Source: Paenibacillus massiliensis subsp. panacisoli DSM 21345 | Lineage (GTDB): Bacteria > Bacillota > Bacilli > Paenibacillales > Paenibacillaceae | Direction of reading: 5' to 3' | Length of the DNA stretch: 64,000 nucleotides | Assembly (NCBI RefSeq): GCF_000426545.1 | Contig: NZ_AUFO01000009.1 | Location: 248,001-312,000 of the forward strand | Part shown: in pieces, positions 26,823-34,310 of the stretch | Numbering within the stretch: the first letter of the stretch is position 1 | Layout of the letters: every line of letters begins with the position of its first letter | The notes under the pieces: model-generated | Databases searched by the model: none | Told to the model about the DNA's origin: nothing | What the model saw: the letters and a program-made list of their open reading frames with translations, nothing else | Made by a program: the position numbers and the translations under genes

Positions 26823-26933
26823 ATTTAATACCTACCTCTTCATTAGATTGATCAAATGAGTTTGTATTTTCACTTGATGGTCTTATAATAGCCTTAAACC
26901 ATGTCAAAAAGTGATACTATTTAGGGAGGCCGC

Positions 26934-27896
26934 ATGAAAAAAGTTGAACGAATTAATACCATGATGCGGTATATCAATAATCGTGCCCATTTTACCATTT
27001 CTGAAATCATGCTCGAATTCAACATTTCACGTTCGACAGCGATTAGGGATGTCAGAGAAATTGAAGCGATGGGAGTGCCACTTGTCGCTGAGGTAGGAAG
27101 GGATGGGGGTTATTTTGTGATGAACAACTCCGTCTTGCCTAACGTTCAATTTACCGATCATGAGATCAAAGCTCTCTTTATTGCTTTTATGGCCACGAGA
27201 AATCAACAGCTCCCCTATTTGAAGAGTCGTCAATCTTTGGCCGAAAAGTTACTTGGCCTCCTGTCAGACCATCAGCAGGATGATCTGGTGCTGTTAAATC
27301 AAATTCTGCTGTTCGAAGGGACCAATCCTAACAATCCCGATCTTCTGGACTTGTCCGATCTTCCCCACCCTATGTTAGACAAACTCATTCGAGTCCTGCT
27401 TGTAGACCATTATTTGTTGATTTCCATTCAGGATGAGAAGCGAATAAGGTCTTATCCCATCTACCTCTTGCGTTTGTATCGTGAGAAAAGTCTGTGGTTC
27501 ATTGAAGGCTATGACCTACATGAGGAGAAGAGACGGATGATTCCTGTCGACAACCTTACAGATGTTGAACCATACCGTGCGAAAAATAGAATAAGTAAGA
27601 AGAAGATTCTAGAGAAACTAAATAAAGAGAAAGCGGCAACTAATCTTGTCCTGGAGCTTGGTCCAGCAGCGATTGCCCAGTTCAAAAAGTATCATCCCTT
27701 AAAGGTATCCCTATTCTATACGAATCCTTACCAGACTACAGCCACTCTAGAGACGTTCATCCCTGTCCATCATCCCGAAGAATTAAGCGAATGGACCAGT
27801 TGGCTACTTTTCTTGGGTAACGATATGAAGATCAGAGAGGCACCAGAGGAAATTTTAAAGGACCTGCAGGAACGATTGAATTTATTCCGCTCGTAA
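26934..27896 (+). CDS. YafY-type HTH-WYL transcriptional regulator
   Basis: 320 residues. The N-terminal HTH_11 winged helix (about 1-65) contains FTISEIMLEFNISRSTAIRDVREIEAMGVPL followed by the wing GRDGGYFV. A WYL domain lies at about 140-230 (ISIQDEKRIRSYPIYLLRLYREKSLWFIEGYD), with a C-terminal WCX-like extension. GGGAGG precedes the ATG. It is divergent from the GyrI-like gene pair with a 111-base shared control region and is the probable regulator of that pair. Confidence 0.87.
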   Translation: MKKVERINTMMRYINNRAHFTISEIMLEFNISRSTAIRDVREIEAMGVPLVAEVGRDGGYFVMNNSVLPNVQFTDHEIKALFIAFMATRNQQLPYLKSRQSLAEKLLGLLSDHQQDDLVLLNQILLFEGTNPNNPDLLDLSDLPHPMLDKLIRVLLVDHYLLISIQDEKRIRSYPIYLLRLYREKSLWFIEGYDLHEEKRRMIPVDNLTDVEPYRAKNRISKKKILEKLNKEKAATNLVLELGPAAIAQFKKYHPLKVSLFYTNPYQTTATLETFIPVHHPEELSEWTSWLLFLGNDMKIREAPEEILKDLQERLNLFRS

Positions 27897-27963
27897 CCCG
27901 TGCTTGCTACACTTGAAATATAGCTTCGGGTGCCACACTCCGAACATTTGTACAGCTCAAGAA

Positions 27964-28656
27964 TCACGAATCACGGACATATAGAAACCCGCCTATAGCC
28001 CTAGAAGTAATAAGAGCTCCCGCAGGGCCAAGCTTATCCTTCAGCCGAGCTATGAACTTCGGAATCCCCTCGGGCTTGATATACCCTCCCCATATGTAAT
28101 CCGCCAGCTCATACTTGGTCACTACTTCTCCCTCATGATCCAGAAAATACTGCAAGAGCTTCGCCTGCTTCTCTGTTAAATCCCTCTTCACTCCATCAGA
28201 CTGCACCCACAGCTGTTCGGGGTGGTACCACGTATCTCGTCCAATCTCCACGAGCACAGGTACGGGTATGGTATCGTTATTCTCACTTGCTGTATGTACT
28301 GAACAGGCCAATTGAGTCAGGACCTGACCCCAATGACTATCACTTTCCTGTAGGTGCTGATAATCAGGCGCCTTTAGAATGCCACTTATGCCAAGCTGCT
28401 CGATATGCTCTTCTTCGCTCTTGGTCATTTCTTTATAAGTCGCCAAGTATACTTTGGGCCCACATGCTAAAACTTCATGAAGCTTCTTCGTATCCTCCTC
28501 ATAGATCTGCGTTGCTCCCACGATCACATAGCTATAGCTCTTACATACCGAAGAATTCAAACTTTCAATTGGATATATAGAGAAAGGAACTTTCGCCAAC
28601 AGATACTTGAAAAACTGAATTATGCTTTCCTCATCCGTAAATAGAGCAACATTCAT
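27964..28656 (-). CDS. Response-regulator-like protein with pseudo-receiver and winged helix
   Basis: 230 residues. Residues 1-100 follow the receiver fold (NVALFTDEESIIQFFKYLL, YSYVIVGATQI, KVYLATYKEM, GISGILKAP), but the strand that should end in the phospho-accepting Asp reads VIVG, so phosphorylation at the normal site is impossible. The distant Lys is present. Residues 140-230 are an OmpR-type winged helix (LTEKQAKLLQYFLDHEGEVVTKYELADYIWG...). The ATG at 28656 (or the GTG just before) follows GGAGGAG. It lies downstream of a Spo0E-like gene on the same strand. Confidence 0.75.
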   Translation of the reverse strand: MNVALFTDEESIIQFFKYLLAKVPFSIYPIESLNSSVCKSYSYVIVGATQIYEEDTKKLHEVLACGPKVYLATYKEMTKSEEEHIEQLGISGILKAPDYQHLQESDSHWGQVLTQLACSVHTASENNDTIPVPVLVEIGRDTWYHPEQLWVQSDGVKRDLTEKQAKLLQYFLDHEGEVVTKYELADYIWGGYIKPEGIPKFIARLKDKLGPAGALITSRAIGGFLYVRDS

Positions 28657-28812
28657 CACGGCCTCTCCTCCATATTCGTGACAAACCACGTGTGGTTGAG
28701 TTCACTATCAGCTATATTAATCTCTATTTTGTATTCACATGACAACATCTGTGGGCTTACTAATTTAGACATATATACGGAGCTCTTCTATCTTCTACTA
28801 GGGGAACGAGGA

Positions 28813-28974
28813 TTAAGACTGCTTCAGACCCTTCACTCTATAATACTGATTAATCAATTCATCGAGCCGCATGGACTGAATCAGCACGCATTCATCACGC
28901 ATACCGAACAGTGACTGGAGCTTATGCAATTGCCGCCGTTCCTTCTCGATCTGAGATAGGATGCCTGTCATCAT
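28813..28974 (-). CDS. Spo0E-like aspartyl-phosphate phosphatase
   Basis: 53-residue helical-hairpin protein. It has an N-terminal helix SQIEKERRQLHKLQSLFG and a second helix carrying SMRLDELINQYY, which fits the Spo0E-family signature S-x-x-L-D-x-L-I. Family members remove phosphate from Spo0A-P and so restrain sporulation. AAGGAGGG lies just upstream of ATG ATG. It is followed after 156 bases by the pseudo-receiver regulator on the same strand. A longer frame on the opposite strand over the same bases has no ribosome site and is rejected. Confidence 0.82.
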   Translation of the reverse strand: MMTGILSQIEKERRQLHKLQSLFGMRDECVLIQSMRLDELINQYYRVKGLKQS

Positions 28975-29277
28975 GGCCTCATCCCTCCTTGTTAGCCTTC
29001 AAGGTAAGGGGTTATGAAAAAAATAAGCCTCTCTATATTTTTGGAAAATATTGTGTCCTTGGTATGTCCTCGATTTGTCCTTAAGTTGCTGTCAGTATGC
29101 TCTCGCTTTGCCCAAAGGATTTATCATTCTTTTTCAGAAATATAAACTAGAAAATGATTCATGAACTGGATGTCATTTTCACAAATAGTGAAAGGAGGAC
29201 TTAGATTGCTTTCAAATACGAACTAGCAACAAGAATAACACAATAAGCAAATACAAAAATAATCAGGAGATGATCGC
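28975..29277. other. Divergent control region, no gene seen
   Basis: Between the Spo0E-like gene (minus) and a secreted-protein gene (plus). It is AT-rich, with T runs near 29020-29045 and 29130-29140. The plus-strand gene has AGGAGA seven bases before its GTG. No protein-like frame or hairpin of note. Confidence 0.4.
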
Positions 29278-29874
29278 GTGAAAAAACTGTTAAAGAATGT
29301 TTCATGTTTGGCTCTCGTATTTGCAATGTTTATCGGGTTCTACCCAACTGCTACTCAAGCTAACGAAAGTCAGACGCCACCTTCTGTAGCTATCACTCAA
29401 GAAGCTGTCATTGATGTTAATCTCGACTCGTTGGATTTGAGTAAACCTTATACGAAAATAAAAGAATATAAAGATGCAGAAGGTAATCCATACACCCTAG
29501 AGATGAAATTTACACCTAATACAATAGCTCCCCAAGCAGGATCATCTACAAATCCTGCCAGCGTAGGCACGTGGACCTCTTCTTATGATAATGGGATCAT
29601 TAGTCATAGCTATCAATTTGATTTATCCAAGTCAGGTGCTCAGTGGGTAATATCCAACGCTCGTAATCACGCATACACTGGTATATTTATATCATTCAGA
29701 AACCCACGCTTGTATATCTCTCGCGCTACATCTACAGCAAGTTTTCCAGCGGAAGTTAATGCATCCGTTGAAATGACATTATTTGATAATCAGTGGGTTA
29801 AGATTTATGATGGGCAGGGGGTTATGTATACCCAAGTTACTAGTGGTGGAACAATGACACTTCATTGGGATTAA
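29278..29874 (+). CDS. Secreted protein of unknown function (DUF5626-like)
   Basis: 198 residues. A Sec signal peptide (KKLLKNVSCLALVFAMFIGFYP) with probable cleavage after ATQA (about residue 28) leads to a mature beta-rich domain: LEMKFTPNTI, NPASVGTWTSSYDNGIISHSYQFDL, then SFPAEVNASVEMTLFDNQWV. The composition suggests a small extracellular beta-sandwich, possibly of the DUF5626 type. The start is GTG with AGGAGA. It is monocistronic with a textbook terminator. The role is unknown; it is AT-richer than neighbouring core genes, hinting at accessory DNA. Confidence 0.7.
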   Translation: MKKLLKNVSCLALVFAMFIGFYPTATQANESQTPPSVAITQEAVIDVNLDSLDLSKPYTKIKEYKDAEGNPYTLEMKFTPNTIAPQAGSSTNPASVGTWTSSYDNGIISHSYQFDLSKSGAQWVISNARNHAYTGIFISFRNPRLYISRATSTASFPAEVNASVEMTLFDNQWVKIYDGQGVMYTQVTSGGTMTLHWD

Positions 29875-29907
29875 AGCTTATACCAATGCGGAGAATTACC
29901 TACCTTG

Positions 29908-29947
29908 TGCCCCTTTGGAGCATTTGACCAAAGGGGCATTTTATTTC
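29908..29947 (+). terminator. Intrinsic terminator
   Basis: Perfect 11-bp stem TGCCCCTTTGG / CCAAAGGGGCA, 9-nt loop, then TTTTATTT, 33 bases after the secreted-protein stop. Confidence 0.92.
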
Positions 29948-30050
29948 ATATAATATATTTAGTTATGTTATATATTTCTAGAAAAACATCATAAAATGAA
30001 ATCAAGGTTTACTATATTAAGTAGTCAATTAATGAAAGGGGCTGTTTCCA

Positions 30051-30161
30051 ATGTTTGATAGTGCTTCGCTTGCAGTCATAATTGGCATGATTTTATTCTT
30101 AGCCGTATTTACTTATTTGTTTATCATTATCAGAAAATGGATGAAAAATCGCAAAAACTGA
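30051..30161 (+). CDS. 36-residue single-pass membrane protein
   Basis: A small frame with one hydrophobic helix (residues about 8-28, VIIGMILFLAVFTYLFIII) followed by a strongly basic tail RKWMKNRKN. This gives an N-out/C-in topology by the positive-inside rule. GAAAGGGG lies about nine bases before the ATG. It could be a stand-alone regulatory membrane peptide, a holin-like or type I toxin-like peptide; nothing distinguishes these. It is located between the terminator and the IS remnant. Confidence 0.5.
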   Translation: MFDSASLAVIIGMILFLAVFTYLFIIIRKWMKNRKN

Positions 30162-30426
30162 ATTAATCAGTGCAATAGGTTGTTAAATGGTACGAATAAT
30201 CATCGATAATCTCTCGTTCGCAAACCTAGCATGAAAATGGTAGCAAAGGTTTGTACCAGAAAGAAGCACTCCTTACTTATAGAGTTTGTTACTTTTGGGG
30301 TGGAGTTACCCGTCAAATAAACCGTAGGGGCCGGCTCTCTGCACAAACCGCCGCAGCCCGGAAAAACCTTTTTCCGAGGACTGCGAACAGAAAATGCTAA
30401 TGATCGAATCATTTCTGATTCTCAAA

Positions 30427-30900
30427 TGGAAGCTCAAAACATGGATGTACTACTGAAGAACTGTGTAGGCACGGATGTTCATCAGAAAACGATTGTCATG
30501 TGGAAGGCAACATACTAATCGAGGTTCGTACGTTCGGTACACTAACCAAGCAATTGTCCGATATGCTCGGGTGGCTTGAGTTCAAGCCTATTACTCATTT
30601 GGCTATTGAAATCAACTGAAAACCTGGTTATTTCAGATGTGTTCGGCATATCGGACTTAACTTGATGAGTCGTCTGGTCAGTCAGGGTTATGTGGATGTT
30701 GAAGATGTGGAAGCGTGTAGGCAATCTTATGAAAGAATGGCCTTATGCGAAGTTGACAATCTGACCCATTTCAATTGTTCGTATTCGTAGCCCTTCATTA
30801 ATGAAAAAGCCGGGCACTGAGAGAAGGGATGTTGCTGTTCTCCTGAGAGAAAGCGGCGCATTGACCGATTTAAAGCCTTTTAGTATAAAACATACATGAG
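30427..30900 (+). mobile_element. Decayed IS110-family transposase remnant
   Basis: Reading across frames gives the start of an IS110 transposase. From 30427 comes a frame with CVGTDVHQKTIVMW (the DEDD-domain first Asp motif) that stops at 30516. From 30518, in another frame, comes IEVRTFGTLTKQLSDMLGWL ending ITHLAIE and a stop, where the family has THVAMES. Near 30800 is KPGTERRDVAVLLRESG, like the family K-x-D-x-x-D-x-x-x-L-L segment. There are multiple stops and frame changes and no C-terminal Ser-rich domain, so it is inactive. Flanks 30162-30426 show no gene and may be the old element end. Confidence 0.65.
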
Positions 30901-31116
30901 TTTCAAGAAATGCTGGATGCTTACCAGTCCGAGGTTGATGCGAGCAATGCCGATGTCGATCCTTCTGAGTCAAGATCAGGCGGGAGTTTGGCAAACATCT
31001 CGTCATCTATACCGAAGGCTAGCACCATTGCAATACTGTCTTCCACCGAGGTTGGCATTGTTGCGGGCACGTTACTGATTATTAGAAGGAAAAAGGGACT
31101 CTCAAATGGACAATAA
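30898..31116 (+). pseudogene. C-terminal fragment with membrane segment and basic tail
   Basis: A frame of about 72 codons (FQEMLDAYQSEVDAS... then a Ser-rich stretch, a short hydrophobic run TEVGIVAGTLLII and RRKK) with no ribosome site or proper start. It looks like the tail of a membrane-anchored protein cut by the IS insertion or deletion. It overlaps the next gene by 11 bases. The call rests only on composition. Confidence 0.3.
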
Positions 31117-31879
31117 TAATTCCAACTACATAATAGCTATTAACGAAGGAGGTAAGCGGTTGGGTACTTCACTCTTCTCCGCCTATTCTTATCCACTTCA
31201 CATTATCATGAGTCACTATTTTGTTAACAATAAGACTTATGAATATAGCACCGATCTGTACATTGAACCAAGTGATCTACACAGACTTAATATAACAAGC
31301 TATCAAAGTTTGTTTAACGAGGTTCAAATTCACAAGCACGAGGACTGCTATCAGATCAGTCTTATTAATCTGAGGCAAGAGATCAGGCAGATCATTCAAG
31401 ACCTGTTACGCTCAAGACAGTTACCACAAGAATATGTGTATTGGGCTAAGTTATTTTCACAGTTTGATAAATTAGAGGACTATGATCCTTTTGACGACAG
31501 ATACACAGATATCGTTATTTATGACAGAGTACAGGCTGATCGAGGGCACACACCCATTTCCAGCAATATAGGCAATCCTCTTATTAAACTGCTTTTGTTG
31601 AATTATTGGGTGAGACAGGAGAACGGGACTGATTTCGTATATTTCACTACGCCCTTGTGTGTGCTGGATGATGAGCTAGTTATGAATATTGTTCAGTATT
31701 TCCAATCGAGCTTTGATAGGATATCTGTTACCGCCTTGACCAAGCACGATCAGGTATGGTTTACCTCTATCAAATTACAAAACCCGAGATTCGATCTTCG
31801 AGCCACCGCTGGACTTACACGTATATCATTACTAGATTTATTGTTACTTGAAAGCCATAAATTTAATCCTTTGATGTGA
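31106..31879 (+). CDS. Unknown protein, 257 residues
   Basis: Soluble protein rich in Leu, Tyr, Asn and Asp, with no signal peptide, membrane helix or recognised motif. Visible features: NYIIAINEGGKRLGTSLF at the start, an acidic patch DKLEDYDPFDDRYTDIVIYDR near the middle, and a C-terminal Leu-rich helix TRISLLDLLLLESHKF. An AAAAAGGGA-like site precedes the ATG. Codon use is AT-rich like the nearby accessory genes. Its place directly after broken DNA suggests acquired material. No function is proposed. Confidence 0.55.
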   Translation: MDNNNSNYIIAINEGGKRLGTSLFSAYSYPLHIIMSHYFVNNKTYEYSTDLYIEPSDLHRLNITSYQSLFNEVQIHKHEDCYQISLINLRQEIRQIIQDLLRSRQLPQEYVYWAKLFSQFDKLEDYDPFDDRYTDIVIYDRVQADRGHTPISSNIGNPLIKLLLLNYWVRQENGTDFVYFTTPLCVLDDELVMNIVQYFQSSFDRISVTALTKHDQVWFTSIKLQNPRFDLRATAGLTRISLLDLLLLESHKFNPLM

Positions 31880-31931
31880 AATGCAATTCTTTGTTCTCAT
31901 CTGCTAGGGACCGAATTTCAATATTATAAAA

Positions 31932-32333
31932 TTATTTAAAACGGAATGCTACACTTCGCTTGTTATCTGCTTTTTTTAGCCAGTGTCTGATGCCTTTTCC
32001 GGCATAAGGTTCATCACTAAAACGTGGAATAACATGTAGGTGTGAATGCATGATATGCTGACCTCCCACGGCATTACAGTTCCAGCCAATATTGTATCCT
32101 TCAGGCTGAAGTTTTTCATCCAAGATAGATTTTACTTCTAGTAATAATGAGTATGTTGCAGACCATTCTTCTTCTGTTAGGTCAAATACTGTTTCACGAT
32201 GTTTAATAGGAACTATGAGTCCTGAACCAATTAAAACTTCTTGTGGAGTTTGCAGGAAAATACAATGTTCATTTTGCATTATTACTTGTTGCTGCTCCAC
32301 CAAGTCAAGATTACACAAAGGACATTCCTTCAT
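31932..32333 (-). CDS. HIT family hydrolase
   Basis: 133-residue histidine-triad nucleotide-binding protein. The catalytic triad reads HSHLHV (H-x-H-x-H-hydrophobic) in a GGQHIMHSHLHVIPR context. A CPLC pair near the N-terminus (ECPLCNL) may bind zinc, as in some HIT proteins. The ATG at 32333 is chosen because GGAAGGTGG is seven bases upstream; a GTG at 32345 overlaps that site. Family members cleave AMP- or GMP-linked substrates; the actual one is unknown. It lies downstream of the peptide/regulator cassette, beyond that cassette's terminator. Confidence 0.88.
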   Translation of the reverse strand: MKECPLCNLDLVEQQQVIMQNEHCIFLQTPQEVLIGSGLIVPIKHRETVFDLTEEEWSATYSLLLEVKSILDEKLQPEGYNIGWNCNAVGGQHIMHSHLHVIPRFSDEPYAGKGIRHWLKKADNKRSVAFRFK

Positions 32334-32403
32334 TCCAAAAACCACCTTCCATCAAACATAAGCTGACTCTGAAAATTTCAGAGAGAACCCCATTGTACAA
32401 GGA

Positions 32404-32455
32404 AACGCTCTATGTAGTGACTTTGCTCATTCAAAATCACATATACATAGAGCGT
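32404..32455 (-). terminator. Hairpin closing the XRE-TPR/peptide cassette
   Basis: 12-bp perfect inverted repeat AACGCTCTATGTA / TACATAGAGCGT(C) with a 27-nt loop, 38 bases after the peptide stop. On the minus strand it is followed by TTTCCTTG, a moderate T tract; on the plus strand by CTTTACTTTT. Confidence 0.65.
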
Positions 32456-32492
32456 CTTTACTTTTAAGAAAATCAAAAAGTTGTCAACTCAA

Positions 32493-32618
32493 TTATGCAC
32501 CACCAATATGACCCATAACTTGAATTGTCTTAATTAATTGGAGTGGCTCCATTAGAGCTAAAAAACATGCTAGGTTCAGGCTATGAACTACTAAGAAGCA
32601 CGCCGCCTTTCTGATCAT
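32493..32618 (-). CDS. Candidate pre-pro signalling peptide overlapping the XRE-TPR gene
   Basis: 41-residue frame starting with ATG inside the last 38 bases of the regulator gene (+1 frame) and ending 88 bases beyond its stop. It has the layout of exported Phr/AimP-type precursors: basic start MIRK, a hydrophobic stretch AACFLVVHSLNLACFLALM (residues 5-23), then a short polar tail ending QVMGHIGGA. A GGGA lies a few bases before the ATG. The Gly/Ala-rich C-terminus resembles hexapeptides of the SAIRGA/GMPRGA kind. It is followed by a hairpin. The overlap suggests translational coupling. Peptide activity is inference; the reading frame and its shape are seen directly. Confidence 0.6.
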   Translation of the reverse strand: MIRKAACFLVVHSLNLACFLALMEPLQLIKTIQVMGHIGGA

Positions 32619-33996
32619 TCCCTTCCCACACCTTTCGTATCAGAGCGTTATACTGTGTCTTCATTTCTGCTGTCGCAACTGATCTAAAATTTTCAAATAG
32701 ACCTACACAATTCATTAATAATACCTTATTGTTCATTTTATGCGCTAGTTCCAAACAATCCATTAAACATTTAAAGCCATGAGAATAATCCCTTCTGCAT
32801 AAAAAGTACTTAGACAATTCATACCAGAAACGCGCCTCTTCTATAGAAAGAACTTGTTGATTGTACGTATCATTAAATTTATGCCGCTGAGGATCAACAA
32901 TTTGCTGTTCAAACCTCTTCAGAATTGAATCTATATTTATATTGTATTTGTTAGCTGCTTCAACCACATTCAAAAGTTCTGCAAAAATTTCATTTTCCCC
33001 TTCGATGTAATCCACATATTCAGGTAGTACATGAATCTCCCCTGCCATCAGACGATTCACACACAGGTTTACTTTAGTCCATTGCTGGAAGGATACAATC
33101 CACTTCTTGGTATCCTCATCCTGCTCCTTGACCCAACTTAAATCGGCATAGGCTTGGATATGCTTCATCCCTTCTGCATAAACTCCACGTTCATCACAAG
33201 CACTTGCTGATAGAAAATCGGCATAAGCAATATATACAAATAATGGCCTGCTTAATCTTGATAGAGCATCCATATCTCCTCGATCAGATCTCTGCTTCAA
33301 CTCATACTGAATTCTCGCTTTCTGTCCCATGTCCTGAGCCAGTTCAAAGACCGTATCCCAGTGCCCCAATGAACGATAGAGATTCGCCAGATCCTTCAGG
33401 GCGTCGAGCTGCTCCAGCTCACCTAGTCTTTCTGCATATGGACCAAACTCCACAGCCGCCTTCAAATTCTGTATCTGATCATCGCCAATGCGAATCTTGA
33501 ACAGCCTGTACTGACATATTGCCAATCGCTCGGAATGCTGGTTCTTCTCGCTAAATGCTATATTCTTATATAATAGTGCCGCTGCCTCATACCGTTCCTG
33601 CCCAAAAAAATCCTCAGCCAGCTCGAACACCAGCGGAGCATAGTAGGTAACGTTCTCCATAAGTATGCTTACAACCTGTTCCATACAATCCAGTCTGTTA
33701 AGCTCCATACAACGCTGCAAAAAAGGCTTGACCCTTCGCCAATTCAAAGGGGTATCCCGCATGTACTCTTGTACATATCGGCTGTAGAAATAATCCTCAG
33801 GCTTATCCATCGCTTTGGTAATGCGGTCCATCTGGTGCACAGAGATCGAACGGTTCGTCATCACAATGCCGCTCACCGTACCTGGATTCAGACCCGCCAC
33901 CCCGCCGAACTCACTCATGTTCAGGTCATGCTCCAGCAGATAATCTCTGACCTCTGTTCGAATTGTAGCTGTATGCAACGGAATCCTCCTTCCCAT
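32581..33996 (-). CDS. XRE-HTH regulator with TPR-like sensor (RRNPP-like)
   Basis: 471 residues. An XRE-type helix-turn-helix sits at about 10-60 (VRDYLLEHDLNMSEFGGVAGLNPGTVSGIVMTNRSISVHQMDRITKAM). The remaining 400 residues are all-helical with repeated helix pairs (AEDFFGQERYEAAALLYKNIAFSEKNQHSERLAICQYRLF, LANLYRSLGHWDTVFELAQD), the build of PlcR, NprR and AimR peptide receptors. A promoter with TATAAT and TTGTTT is visible upstream. Its 3' end overlaps a candidate signalling peptide gene. The likely role is DNA binding switched by an imported peptide; targets are unknown. Confidence 0.75.
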   Translation of the reverse strand: MGRRIPLHTATIRTEVRDYLLEHDLNMSEFGGVAGLNPGTVSGIVMTNRSISVHQMDRITKAMDKPEDYFYSRYVQEYMRDTPLNWRRVKPFLQRCMELNRLDCMEQVVSILMENVTYYAPLVFELAEDFFGQERYEAAALLYKNIAFSEKNQHSERLAICQYRLFKIRIGDDQIQNLKAAVEFGPYAERLGELEQLDALKDLANLYRSLGHWDTVFELAQDMGQKARIQYELKQRSDRGDMDALSRLSRPLFVYIAYADFLSASACDERGVYAEGMKHIQAYADLSWVKEQDEDTKKWIVSFQQWTKVNLCVNRLMAGEIHVLPEYVDYIEGENEIFAELLNVVEAANKYNINIDSILKRFEQQIVDPQRHKFNDTYNQQVLSIEEARFWYELSKYFLCRRDYSHGFKCLMDCLELAHKMNNKVLLMNCVGLFENFRSVATAEMKTQYNALIRKVWEGNDQKGGVLLSSS

Positions 33997-34310
33997 TTTC
34001 TTTTTTTATGATGTAATGGAAATTATATGTATATACCAACTCTATTATTATACCTTAATTCACCATATAAAAACAAAATTACCCATATATTGATTTATAT
34101 ATAAGAGATGATTTCAGAAATACAAAAAAAACCACCGTTTAAGGCGATCCGCGCCCAGTGATTTCATACGTGAATATGTGGCTACTGGATATACTGCTAC
34201 CCGTCTCTAACTTCATTAATGTAGTAATCACGTTATTCGTGTATGGTAACATAAGAATAGCAATAGGGACCGGTTGCACCCGATCCCCACAGTTACCGCT
34301 AAAAGAGCCT
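33997..34310. promoter_or_regulatory. Upstream region of the XRE-TPR gene with a sigma-A-type promoter
   Basis: On the minus strand TTGTTT (34071-34076) and TATAAT (34047-34052) are 18 bases apart, about 55 bases before the regulator start. The rest, to the convergent-side end of the DUF2252 gene at 34311, is AT-rich with no protein-like frame. Confidence 0.55.

Noticed and set aside
28678-28914. A 78-codon plus-strand frame
   Set aside because: It covers the opposite strand of the Spo0E-like gene, which has a strong ribosome site and the family signature.
32532-32570. A 12-codon frame (MFFSSNGATPIN) just after the XRE-TPR stop
   Set aside because: It lies in another frame within the 41-codon candidate peptide gene, has no ribosome site and no export signal.
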